A model generated the notes under the pieces. That model worked only from the letters and a program-made list of their open reading frames with translations, was not told the origin of the DNA and made no database searches. Of a stretch of DNA of 64,000 bases, positions 17,945-26,658 are shown in pieces. Positions within the stretch are counted from its first letter, which is position 1. Every line of letters begins with the position of its first letter. This stretch comes from CAYNWT01 sp964450955. GTDB lineage: Bacteria > Planctomycetota > Planctomycetia > Planctomycetales > Planctomycetaceae. The translations under genes and the position numbers were made by a program. Where the stretch lies: NCBI GenBank assembly GCA_964450955.1, contig CAYVFI010000002.1, forward strand, positions 62,001 to 126,000. Reading direction: 5' to 3'.

Positions 17945-18925
17945 TTACCGCGGGATTGCTGTGATAGTGACTCGAGCGACACCACCCTCGTAGTCGTTGA
18001 AGTTGAAGCCGCTGGTATCAATTCGAAGGCTGTCCTCAAATGCGACGACCTTGTATCGAAGTGCTGCAAGAAAAGCACGAACAGTGCGGAGCCGTCGTAC
18101 CGGTCGTAGCAATTTTCGAATCAGCAGCTCAGATTTGCGTGCTGCGAGGATTCGTTGCTTGTCGGCTCTGGTAAACAACCGGAACCCCTGGAACGCGTCG
18201 CCGGTCACATTGGCGATAGGTGCATTCGTCGATCGACCGACATTCGGACCGCTTTGCCCGGCCGGTAAGTTGCGATTCGGAAACAACCCGTTGCCAGCAG
18301 AACTTTCGAAGTCTTCGCGTTCTGTACCGGCATCGTTGACGCCTCCCTCTGGAGTGCCAATGAGGAATGAAATCTCGCCCCCGTTGCTAAGAATTCCGCC
18401 GACATCGTGAGCCAGCGGATTCCCGTTCGCAATGAAGAAGTCGTTGGTCGGCAAGATCATGGACGTGTAAGAAAAGTAGTCATTGCTTCCGTCATCCATG
18501 AGCTCAAACATTGCAGAGGCTGACTGTCCGGGCAGCAGTGGGGCCGAACCGATGGTCGCATCGACGCGGTTGGCATCTGACAGATCACCTGTTCGAACCA
18601 GTCGGCTTTCTGGCGCGGCACCTGAGTTGTCGACGTACGTGTAGCCACCTCGAACAGGATCAAAATCGTTGAACTGCTGCGAGATTAGCGCGGTGTTTCC
18701 GTCTTCCGCGACACGCTCCAGGCCTTCAAGCGAAGTCAGGCCGCCGTTGTAGCTATCAAAACTACCGCTGTGGAAACCGCTCCAAACCGGAGTGATCGCG
18801 ACGCCGCCTTCGGGGGCGATGTTTTCAATGGTCACCACGACATCAACCGACTGAGCGGCGGAGGTTTGTGCAAGACATGAAACGCACATGGCCAGAGCGG
18901 CCATCCATGAGAGACTGTTTTTCAT
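17945..18925 (-). CDS. Secreted spondin_N-domain protein
   Basis: A 326-residue exported protein with signal peptide KNSLSWMAALAMCVSCLAQTSAAQ. The mature N-terminal ~200 residues match the spondin N fold: VDVVVTIENIAPEGGVAITPVWSGFH, LERVAEDGNTALISQ, LLPGQSASAMFELMDDG, YFSYTSMILPTNDFFIANGNP and NAGTERE-like acidic stretch DAGTEREDFE. The segment near residue 260-300 is unusually Arg/Lys- and Leu-rich, then VTITAIPR ends the protein. In eukaryotes the domain occurs in spondin/reelin matrix proteins; bacterial members are exported proteins of unknown role. It is flanked by its own terminator and a region with a minisatellite upstream, and appears to be a single-gene unit. Confidence 0.85.
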   Translation of the reverse strand: MKNSLSWMAALAMCVSCLAQTSAAQSVDVVVTIENIAPEGGVAITPVWSGFHSGSFDSYNGGLTSLEGLERVAEDGNTALISQQFNDFDPVRGGYTYVDNSGAAPESRLVRTGDLSDANRVDATIGSAPLLPGQSASAMFELMDDGSNDYFSYTSMILPTNDFFIANGNPLAHDVGGILSNGGEISFLIGTPEGGVNDAGTEREDFESSAGNGLFPNRNLPAGQSGPNVGRSTNAPIANVTGDAFQGFRLFTRADKQRILAARKSELLIRKLLRPVRRLRTVRAFLAALRYKVVAFEDSLRIDTSGFNFNDYEGGVARVTITAIPR

Positions 18926-19219
18926 AGTGATTTTCCTGATGCGAGAAGCGTTCCACGCGACTCGCGGTTATGTACTGAGTAATACCTGAGGTGTCGCGAC
19001 CACCGATGGCAGTAGATACGGCAGCCGCGCAGGCTGCCAATGGAACAATCAACAGGATTCTGTCGAGAACCAGGTAACTGCATGCCGCGACTGTAAGCCA
19101 GCCGACCAATGCTTGTGGCACGCGTGCAATCGCAAACACAACTTGCTGGAATAGCCGGGCGGCAGAATTCACAGTCTCGCCACGTTTGTGAAACTGTGTC
19201 ACGTCGTGCGATCGGCAAT

Positions 19220-19317
19220 GCTTAGGTACAGCGCTTAGGTACAGCGCTTAGGTACAGCGCTTAGGTACAGCGCTTAGGGGCAGCGATTAGGTGCAATGCT
19301 TAGGTGCAATGCTTTGG
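19220..19317. repeat. 13-bp tandem repeat (minisatellite), about 7.5 copies
   Basis: The unit GCTTAGGTACAGC occurs four times without change (19220-19271), followed by three diverged copies (19272-19310) and a partial one. Every unit has a central GTAC palindrome, and each perfect junction forms AGCGCT. It lies about 300 bp upstream of the spondin gene start and about 190 bp downstream of the small gene at 19510-19755. The rest of the non-coding stretch 18926-19509 shows no gene I can support. Confidence 0.92.
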
Positions 19318-19509
19318 TCGTTCGACCCATCGCTCCCGATAGCCGCGTGGTTGGTTCTCTTGCGACTCTCTGTGACTTCCCAAACCAGTTTGCGTGGTTC
19401 AAATTGAACCGAAATGTTTTGCCCGCGAAACCCCGCACCCAATCGCGCGATCGGATGTGTCGCCACCGTGCCTGTGTTCCCACCGGAATTCCGTGTACCG
19501 GAACGTTTA

Positions 19510-19755
19510 CTAACTGCGTCGCTGCCAGAACAATCGGTCGTTGGTAATAAATCCAAGCCGCAGGGCACATTCGATGCAGTATTGTTCGTGATCGCGTTGC
19601 ACGTAAATTTCACCGGTTGAGAGTCGGTGGTAGAAGTCCTCGCCGGGCGTTTTCGAATGACAGTACGTTTTGTCGCTGTCGGTTTTCAGGTGAGCCGCCC
19701 ACGTTTCCACGCCGGGGATGTAGAGACGGCGGTCGTGAGGTTTTTCCGGTTCCAT
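19510..19755 (-). CDS. Small hypothetical protein (81 aa)
   Basis: An 81-residue charged, soluble product with a regular amino-acid composition (RLYIPGVETWAAHLKT near the N-terminus, EQYCIECALRLGFITN near the C-terminus). A CxxC pair could bind metal, but only two such cysteines are close together. I do not recognise the family. It is divergent from the large PQQ gene that starts at 19938, and competes with an upstream extension of that gene's open frame; the composition here looks like real protein while the extension does not. Confidence 0.5.
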   Translation of the reverse strand: MEPEKPHDRRLYIPGVETWAAHLKTDSDKTYCHSKTPGEDFYHRLSTGEIYVQRDHEQYCIECALRLGFITNDRLFWQRRS

Positions 19756-19937
19756 TGGCGACTCTCGTCGGGGGTCAGCAGTGGTACGAATTCTACAGGT
19801 CAGTCCAGCCGTGGCATAGCGAATGCAGACAGCAAAGTGGACTCGAAAACTATGCCTGCCAAACGATGACTTCCCAAACTATGATAGACGGTAGTCGCAA
19901 ATGGGCGACTCAAACTCTGCCTCGGAAAACTTACCGC

Positions 19938-22900
19938 ATGGAACAGCGACACCGGTCACAAAACGCACTCTTGTGGACGTGCTGGCTTGCGCTTGTGTTT
20001 TGCTGGGTGGCCGGACCCGTCGCGGTCGCCCAGACCGAAACCGAATCTGCGTCCGCCCGCGACCTGACACTTAGCTACAACCGCGCCATCAAACTGTTGA
20101 GATCAGACGAACCCCGGCGCGGCCTGACGCTGTTGCATCAAGTGCTGCAATTGTTGGACAACAGCGACGATGTCCTGATTCCAATGGAAGACGGAACACG
20201 CAGCAGTTTGAAAGCCGCATGCATGAACCGACTGCGCGGTTCCAGCGCGGATGAGATTGAGTTCTACGAGCAGCAATTCGGTCCGGAAGCACGCGACCGG
20301 TTGCGGATCGCCAGATCGAATAACGACCTGGAATTATTGGAAGAGGTCTCTCGAAGATTTTTCTTTACCGCCGCCGGAATTGAAGCCACGCGCGAATTGT
20401 CGGTTCGGAAACTCGATCGCGATGACGCAATGGGAGCCGCGCTAACACTGTCACGCTTTCGCCAAACCTCGCGGCAGCCGGAACGGTTTGAACCGCAACT
20501 GTCTTTGACTCTGGCCGCTGCGTGGATGCAGGCCGGCTTACCAACCGAAGCTCACGCGGCACTTGCCCGACTGCGATCGCAGGGACTAACCAGCGTTCCC
20601 GGACCCGCCGGAGATCTCAAGTTAGGGCCAGCCGATTCGTGGCCAGATTGGCTGTCCAAACCGGGCCTTACCGAGTCGCCAGCCGGCGCGAACTGGCCGA
20701 TGTTTCTTGGCAATATTCGGCGGAGCAGAAAATCAGAACCGATCATCCCTCGCTGGAGGCCAATGTGGCGGGTTAACACCCTGCAGACTGTTGTCGTTGA
20801 AGCTGAGGACGAACGGAAAATTGCTGACGCGGGATTGAAGCGGATGTCGTCGGAAATTGCTGAACTAACACGCGAGCGACGGCGCAGGTTGTCCCTGGTG
20901 CCGGCTCCGACTCCTTTGCTGGTCAACAGCCGGGTTCTCTTCCGATCGCCGCTCACTATCACTGCGATTCGGGCTCGTGAGGGCGATGGATTTGCTGCGG
21001 GCGAACTGGAATGGGAAACGTACAAGCCAGACCCGTACGTGTTGGATGCGTTTCGTCAAACATCCGATCGCGACGCGGGGCTGCTGGTTCGAGAGGAAGC
21101 CGAACGCTACGCATGGCAGGATTTGACGTCTGGAACCATGACCAGCAACGGTGAGTTTGTGTTCGCGGTCGAAGAAACAGACCGCTCGACATTAAATCCG
21201 CGACGTAGTCTTCGTGAACAGCCATCTCGCCCGAATTACATTCGCGCCTATGAGCTGGCGTCTGGTAGTGTGGCGTGGCAAATTGGAGGCGAAGGTGGCA
21301 TCCGCGTGGCCGGGATGCGGGATTCCATTTTTCTGGGTCCGCCGATTCCCTTCGGCGACGACTTACTTCTGATTGTGGCATCGCGAGACGAACTGCGGCT
21401 CTTGCAGATTCACGTCACGGACCCTTTGGCGGCTCAACCTGAAATTCGCCTGGTCTGGTCACAGCAACTTGGCCGCGGCGAAAGCGGCCGAGTCTCAGCT
21501 TCTGCCAACTTGTTTTCTCAAGCCCGAACGTTTCGGATGGGCGGTTTAAGTCCTTCGTATTCGCAGGGCGTTCTGGTTTGCCCGACCGGTTTTGGTGAGA
21601 TTGTGGCTTTGCATCCGGGAACCCGCGCGATTGCATGGCGTCATCAATATTCGGCTCCGCGAGTTCCAATGCGTGATAGCTGGGGCGATTCGATACCGCG
21701 GATCGCTGGTGATTCCGTGGTTTGTTCGCCGGCAGGTGGCCCCGCTGTCTTTTGCCTGGACCTACAGACCGGCAAGCGACGCTGGATCGCCGCGCGGCCA
21801 CCGGGAAGTCAGCTTGCGGTTACCGATGATGTTGTTGTGTGCGTCGGTTCTGAGCAAACAATCGCGTACCGTTTAAGCGACGGTGCGGCAGTCTGGCCGG
21901 AACCAATCAAGCTTCAGCAGCCGTGCGGACGCGGGCTGGTTCATGGTGATACGATGAGCGTCCCGCTGACTGGCGGAAAAATTGCGACCTTTGAACTTGC
22001 GACCGGTCGAATTCTTTCGAACTCGACAACCGGCATCGCGCTGGGCAACTTGCTGGCCGTTGACGATCTCATTGTTTCCCAATCGCCGACGCAGTTGGTG
22101 GCGTTTGGCGGATTGGAATCGGTGCGAGCCAGCGTGGCGGCCGATCTTAGCCATAACCCAACTGATCCGGACCTGCTGATGTCCAGCGGGCTACTGCACC
22201 TGCAGGATGGCGAACTTGATCAAGGTCTGAAAGAGCTGACGCAAGCCGCCGCTGCAGGCAACAATATCGAAGCCACTCGGTTGCTGATTACTGTCGTCTC
22301 CACACTGAAGGGCGATCAGCTGCGCGACAACATCCGGTTGTTGGACGAACTGGAACCCGCCCCGCCCCGCGCAGCAGTGGATATAAGCGGCCGAGTGAAC
22401 CCGCTTGCAACGGTTGGGGCGATCACGTCCGAACTTGCCTGGTCACCGCGGCTCATCTCCGCCCTGCTGCGGCTGCGATTTGCTGATCTCTCGGAAACGC
22501 AACTCGGTTCTGTTCTTAGTCGCCTGTTCGCAATCGCCGATGAAGTGGTCGGTCATCGATTCGTCATGCAGGAAACAGGCACGATGTCTGAACGCCGTTT
22601 CCTGGCGTCGGAAGTTCGCAAGGCTATTGCGTCGCTTCCGGAAGCGAACCGAGACCTCATCACGCAAGCGATCGACACCGAAGTTCGGTCGCGATTAAAG
22701 CGCGATCGGCCACGGCGCGCGTATCGATTGTTTCTGTGGATTGCAGAACCCAGCGCGGAGATTCAGGAGCTGCTGGCCGCTGGTCTGCAGGAATCTAACC
22801 CAGCGCTCGCAATTGAGTTGTACTCAGCGTTTCGTCGGACGAAAGATGCCGACCGCCGACTTCGGTCGATCGTGGCCATGGTTGATCTATTGCGAGAACG

Positions 22901-24383
22901 CCGACCGGATCGCGCGGCCGATTTGATTCGTGAACTGCGCACAGAATCGGACGGTCACGAGCCTTCGGCGGCGGTGGTGAAAGGCTGGGAGACAGATCCA
23001 TCGATGGCTCAACTGGCCGGCATCAGGTCGGCATGGCCGGTCGGAAAGTTGGAAGTGCGCAAGATAGACGATTTTCGGCGGCAAGCTGGAACTCCAATTT
23101 CGCAAAGCGGAGCCAGTGAATCGCCGTGGTCGTTCGCCCATCGTGGCAAGCGAATTGTTGGCCTGGATAGTTTGCAGCAGGAACAGTTCGCGTTGGATGT
23201 CACGCCAACCGCACCCGAACAGCACTTCCAATCGCGGGATCCGTATTTGGTTGAGACTGCAACAACGCTTGTGTTGCCGCGAAGCCGCGAGCGGTTCGAA
23301 ACGTACGACTTGTTGGCTGCCCCTGGCAAGCAGCGAATCTTGTGGGAAGGGACCGTGACTCCCAAATATCAAACGCGAGTGACTTCCTCTTTCCGCGGCC
23401 CGGCGGGAACTCGCCCGGTTGGTCCCGTTGCTGGTGGCACGTTATTCGTGACGCAAAGCGATTTCCTGGTCGCGTATGACCTGCGATCGGGTGAAACGCT
23501 GTGGTCGCGCGAGATACAGCAACTGGCGACAAAGCACGTTCATGCGGACAAGCAGACTGTGGCCGTTGTGTCACTGGAATCCGTGCAGCTGTTTTCTGTG
23601 TTCGACGGAACACCGTTGGGAATCAGCATTGGAAATTATTCAGGCGCGAATGTTGTGGTGGAACAGGGGCGCGGTCAGGTGCTGCTTGAGTCCGGCGTCA
23701 TTGAAGCTGGCGAGACGCTGGCAGAGGGGCAGAGGCTTTCGTTTTCGGCCTACGGCGATGAGAAGCCAGTCTGGCAGCACAACTACGAAAAGGGCGCGGT
23801 CGCATCAAACGGTATTGGTGGCTACTGTGCCGTCGCGACGCCAGGCGGCTTGGTTCAGGTGGTCCGTCTTGAAGACGGCCGCGTGATGGCATCGGCCAAC
23901 CGGAAGCCAATCCCGGAACTCCAACGGGTGTTGCTGCATGTGACGAGTGATCGGTTTGTCGTCTTTACAGACAGGACGCGACTGGAAGATCGCTACCGAC
24001 GGCCGTTTGGTCGAGCATCCCAGTTTCGACAGCCGGGTTCAGGTTACGGAGTGCAGGGGCCGGCGCTGGCATTCGATCGGATTACGGGTGAGGTGCGGTG
24101 GGAACTTATGGTTCCGGATTCCCGAGTGCTTTGGGATTCCAGCAAAAGCAGGCGCATTCTTGCGCCAAACCTGCCCGTGTTGGTTTTGTTTGGGCCAGAA
24201 CGCGAAGCAACGTACCGCGTGTTGGATTGCCGGACGGGTGAGTTTATTTTCAAAAGCGACGAACCGGTTTTTTCTCCCGGCGGTTCAGTCAGCGCCCAAC
24301 GCGAACAGCGAACCATCCGGCTTTCAGTCGGTCACGGTGAATCGATTCGGATCGACTTCCCGGAAGAGAACGCGCAGCCGTAA
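19938..24383 (+). CDS. Large PQQ-like beta-propeller protein with helical repeats
   Basis: The start at 19938 places a signal peptide (LLWTCWLALVFCWVAGPVAVAQ) at the N-terminus; ATGs at 19866 and 19881 and the open frame back to 19617 add basic, low-quality sequence. The 1,481-residue product begins with a TPR-like helical region (RAIKLLRSDEPRRGLTLLHQVLQLL), continues with a propeller (ELASGSVAWQIGGEGGIR, LHPGTRAIAWRHQY, CLDLQTGKRRWIAARP), then a second helical stretch (~residues 720-1000) and a second propeller (YDLRSGETLWSREIQ, FDRITGEVRWELMVP, DCRTGEFIFKS). It is exported; such proteins may act as large scaffolds in the planctomycete periplasm. No catalytic motif is seen. Confidence 0.85.
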   Translation: MEQRHRSQNALLWTCWLALVFCWVAGPVAVAQTETESASARDLTLSYNRAIKLLRSDEPRRGLTLLHQVLQLLDNSDDVLIPMEDGTRSSLKAACMNRLRGSSADEIEFYEQQFGPEARDRLRIARSNNDLELLEEVSRRFFFTAAGIEATRELSVRKLDRDDAMGAALTLSRFRQTSRQPERFEPQLSLTLAAAWMQAGLPTEAHAALARLRSQGLTSVPGPAGDLKLGPADSWPDWLSKPGLTESPAGANWPMFLGNIRRSRKSEPIIPRWRPMWRVNTLQTVVVEAEDERKIADAGLKRMSSEIAELTRERRRRLSLVPAPTPLLVNSRVLFRSPLTITAIRAREGDGFAAGELEWETYKPDPYVLDAFRQTSDRDAGLLVREEAERYAWQDLTSGTMTSNGEFVFAVEETDRSTLNPRRSLREQPSRPNYIRAYELASGSVAWQIGGEGGIRVAGMRDSIFLGPPIPFGDDLLLIVASRDELRLLQIHVTDPLAAQPEIRLVWSQQLGRGESGRVSASANLFSQARTFRMGGLSPSYSQGVLVCPTGFGEIVALHPGTRAIAWRHQYSAPRVPMRDSWGDSIPRIAGDSVVCSPAGGPAVFCLDLQTGKRRWIAARPPGSQLAVTDDVVVCVGSEQTIAYRLSDGAAVWPEPIKLQQPCGRGLVHGDTMSVPLTGGKIATFELATGRILSNSTTGIALGNLLAVDDLIVSQSPTQLVAFGGLESVRASVAADLSHNPTDPDLLMSSGLLHLQDGELDQGLKELTQAAAAGNNIEATRLLITVVSTLKGDQLRDNIRLLDELEPAPPRAAVDISGRVNPLATVGAITSELAWSPRLISALLRLRFADLSETQLGSVLSRLFAIADEVVGHRFVMQETGTMSERRFLASEVRKAIASLPEANRDLITQAIDTEVRSRLKRDRPRRAYRLFLWIAEPSAEIQELLAAGLQESNPALAIELYSAFRRTKDADRRLRSIVAMVDLLRERRPDRAADLIRELRTESDGHEPSAAVVKGWETDPSMAQLAGIRSAWPVGKLEVRKIDDFRRQAGTPISQSGASESPWSFAHRGKRIVGLDSLQQEQFALDVTPTAPEQHFQSRDPYLVETATTLVLPRSRERFETYDLLAAPGKQRILWEGTVTPKYQTRVTSSFRGPAGTRPVGPVAGGTLFVTQSDFLVAYDLRSGETLWSREIQQLATKHVHADKQTVAVVSLESVQLFSVFDGTPLGISIGNYSGANVVVEQGRGQVLLESGVIEAGETLAEGQRLSFSAYGDEKPVWQHNYEKGAVASNGIGGYCAVATPGGLVQVVRLEDGRVMASANRKPIPELQRVLLHVTSDRFVVFTDRTRLEDRYRRPFGRASQFRQPGSGYGVQGPALAFDRITGEVRWELMVPDSRVLWDSSKSRRILAPNLPVLVLFGPEREATYRVLDCRTGEFIFKSDEPVFSPGGSVSAQREQRTIRLSVGHGESIRIDFPEENAQP

Positions 24384-24487
24384 CCGAATCCGCAGCCGCA
24401 AAACGATGCGTAAACCGTGTTAGCGCGGGCCGCGGTTCAAAACCTTACGCGCAAGTTCTGGGGCGACTTAGAAAGCACCGTGACGCT

Positions 24488-25243
24488 TTAGGCGGATGCA
24501 AACAGCACGCCGACCATCAGGTCGTACGCGGCATGGGCTCCAACCGTAATCCCGAATCCACGCAGGAAAAACAGTCCGGCAAAAAATACGCCCGCCATCG
24601 CTCGGAAACTGAAGCTAAACATTGTGAACGAGTCGGCTCCGGGGCCCACGTAATGAGCCACTGCGAAAACGAGACTGGTGGCCAGGACCGCAGAGATTGC
24701 CGATCCGCGTCGAGGAAATTCAAACAAGCGGAAGAAGCCGTAAGCAGCAGGGACCAGGCACAAACGAAACAGGACCTCTTCGTACACCCCCGCGCCAACG
24801 AAGGCGACTATCTGAGTGCTGGCCGGTAGCCCGATGGCCAGGTCTTTGATTTCCGGCATCGCACCGAAGACGGACGAGTGCACCTGTCCGATCGCGACCA
24901 GACAGCAGGCAAACAGCAGGCTTTCCGCCAGCATTCCGGCAATGGTTCCTGCACGCACTTTCCATGGATCTCGCGCGAGGACATGCCATGAAAACAGAAC
25001 AAACATCAGCATCAGCGGCAGCAGCCACACACTTGAGAGTCCGATCGCCGACAGCGCGCCACGCATCCAGTAGTCGGCTCCGTTTCGAAGCGCTTCCGGA
25101 TCGTTCTTTCCCAACCAGTACACACCGACTTCGTAGATGACCAACAGCGGCACCAGAAACGCGAGGCTCGCCAACGGCCTTCGCGCGCGAATCCAGTAGT
25201 CGGTGGGTTCTGGCGTCGATTCGGTTTGATTTTCGTCAGACAT
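24488..25243 (-). CDS. CPBP family intramembrane glutamic endopeptidase
   Basis: A 251-residue membrane protein with about six hydrophobic segments. The catalytic signature EEVLFR (in GVYEEVLFRLCLVP) and the later FAVAHYVG and AHAAYDLMVG motifs supply the Glu/Arg and His residues expected of the CAAX-protease/bacteriocin-processing (CPBP, Rce1-like) family. It cleaves proteins within or next to the membrane; its target is unknown. The ATG at 25243 was chosen because the frame upstream (to 25534) encodes a basic, unconserved-looking extension overlapping the divergent cysE promoter area. Confidence 0.88.
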   Translation of the reverse strand: MSDENQTESTPEPTDYWIRARRPLASLAFLVPLLVIYEVGVYWLGKNDPEALRNGADYWMRGALSAIGLSSVWLLPLMLMFVLFSWHVLARDPWKVRAGTIAGMLAESLLFACCLVAIGQVHSSVFGAMPEIKDLAIGLPASTQIVAFVGAGVYEEVLFRLCLVPAAYGFFRLFEFPRRGSAISAVLATSLVFAVAHYVGPGADSFTMFSFSFRAMAGVFFAGLFFLRGFGITVGAHAAYDLMVGVLFASA

Positions 25244-25517
25244 AAATCGCCATTGATTTGACCAGCAGGAAGTGCGGGAACCAGGCAAGCAGACTGGTTC
25301 TCTATAGTCATCGGGTTTCCTGATCGCACCCTCTGAGTACGAAGATGCGTCGTCCGAGCTATGCCGGTACGAATCATTCAACCAACGGTAGGGCCCCTGC
25401 CGATTAATCCGTCTGTGCAGCAGTCTGATTCTCGCGGGCTGTTGTACGGACCAGGCGCCCGTGTGCGGCGCCCGGCCAGTTGAACGCTGGCAGCTGACAA
25501 CCTTCCGGGGGGCGAAA

Positions 25518-26444
25518 ATGTCAGGTTTCGACAAGCGGCAACTGGCTGAACTGGTGGAGGACGTAGTCGCGACCTACACCAGCATGGGCACAATTAATCA
25601 TCTCGGGCACGACCCACTGCCTGACGCTGATGAGGTCATCGCAATCGCGAACGATCTCAAAGAAGTGCTCTTTCCCGGTTACAACCGAAATCGGGACTTG
25701 CGACTTGAGAACGTGGCCATTCACATCGGAAGTCTGCTGGACCGGGTACATCTCCGCCTGACAGAACAAATCGCGCGTGCAATGCGTTCGCAGGGAGGAC
25801 CCAAACTGCGAATTGCATCAGACGAAACTGACGTGTCAGTTTCTGTCCGTGCTGCTGTTACTGCAGAGATGTTCCTGAAGTCCCTGCCCACCCTGCGTGG
25901 GCTGCTGGCTTCTGATGTGAAGGCTGCGTACGAAGGCGACCCGGCGGCGAAGTCGATTGACGAAGTCATCTTCTGCTACCCCGGCGTCGAAGCCATGACC
26001 ATCCACCGCATCGCTCATGCGTTGCACCGGTTGGAAGTTCCGATTATTCCTCGCGTGTTAAGCGAGTGGTCGCACCGGACGACTGGAATTGACATTCATC
26101 CGGGAGCCACCATTGGGCCTTCATTCTTTATCGATCACGGGACCGGTGTTGTAATTGGCGAGACGTGCGAGGTTGGTTCGGGCGTCACGATTTACCAAAG
26201 CGTGACGCTGGGAGCATGGTCGTTCCCACGCGACAGTGATGGGAACCTTATTCGCGGTGTGAAGCGGCATCCCACCATTGAAGACAACGTTGTGATTTAT
26301 TCCAACGCGACCGTCCTGGGTGGAACCACAACCATCGGAGCGAACTCCAGCGTTGGTTCGGGCGTGACGCTGTCACGCAGTGTTCCGGCCAACACAATCG
26401 TCACCGTGGAAAGCCCGCAGCTTCGGTTCCGCGAAGCCGGCTAG
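25518..26444 (+). CDS. cysE: Serine O-acetyltransferase (EpsC/CysE type)
   Basis: A 308-residue cytosolic enzyme that makes O-acetylserine from serine and acetyl-CoA for cysteine synthesis. The N-terminal half is helical; from about residue 190 the left-handed beta-helix of hexapeptide repeats is clear: DIHPGATIG, FFIDHGTGVVIGET, VGSGVTIYQSVTLG, RHPTIEDNVVIYSNATVLGG, IGANSSVGSGV. The Asp-His pair in IDHGTG and the His in RHPTIED match catalytic and binding positions. The ATG is preceded by a GGGGGG-rich ribosome site; an upstream extension is less likely. No cysteine synthase gene is adjacent. It is divergent from the CPBP gene. Confidence 0.93.
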   Translation: MSGFDKRQLAELVEDVVATYTSMGTINHLGHDPLPDADEVIAIANDLKEVLFPGYNRNRDLRLENVAIHIGSLLDRVHLRLTEQIARAMRSQGGPKLRIASDETDVSVSVRAAVTAEMFLKSLPTLRGLLASDVKAAYEGDPAAKSIDEVIFCYPGVEAMTIHRIAHALHRLEVPIIPRVLSEWSHRTTGIDIHPGATIGPSFFIDHGTGVVIGETCEVGSGVTIYQSVTLGAWSFPRDSDGNLIRGVKRHPTIEDNVVIYSNATVLGGTTTIGANSSVGSGVTLSRSVPANTIVTVESPQLRFREAG

Positions 26445-26658
26445 CAACGCGCGTTAGCTTGATGAACCGAAGCGGACCACGCTGCTAAGCGTCACTGTGT
26501 GCGGCAGTTGTCGCCGATTGCCGGTCGCGGACAGAGGTTCACGTCAGCAGCAGGCGACTTGTGTCCTGGCATTTACTCTTCTCACTCACGTCGGCGGGCC
26601 TGGGTTGCTGATGACAGGAACGGCAACCTGTTTCCCTGTCCATATCAAGAGGCATCTC

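Noticed and set aside
18843..19202. A 119-codon minus-strand frame with a hydrophobic middle, overlapping the start of the spondin gene
   Set aside because: It runs into the signal-peptide region of the spondin gene in another frame, lacks a ribosome site and has no membrane-protein pattern beyond one hydrophobic stretch.
19617..19937. N-terminal extension of the large propeller gene
   Set aside because: It lacks export features, is Arg/Gly/Phe-rich and overlaps the likely 81-residue gene; the signal peptide lies at 19938.
25244..25534. Upstream extension of the CPBP protease frame
   Set aside because: Adds ~97 basic, Ser/Arg-rich residues and overlaps the cysE start; the ATG at 25243 gives the usual family length.
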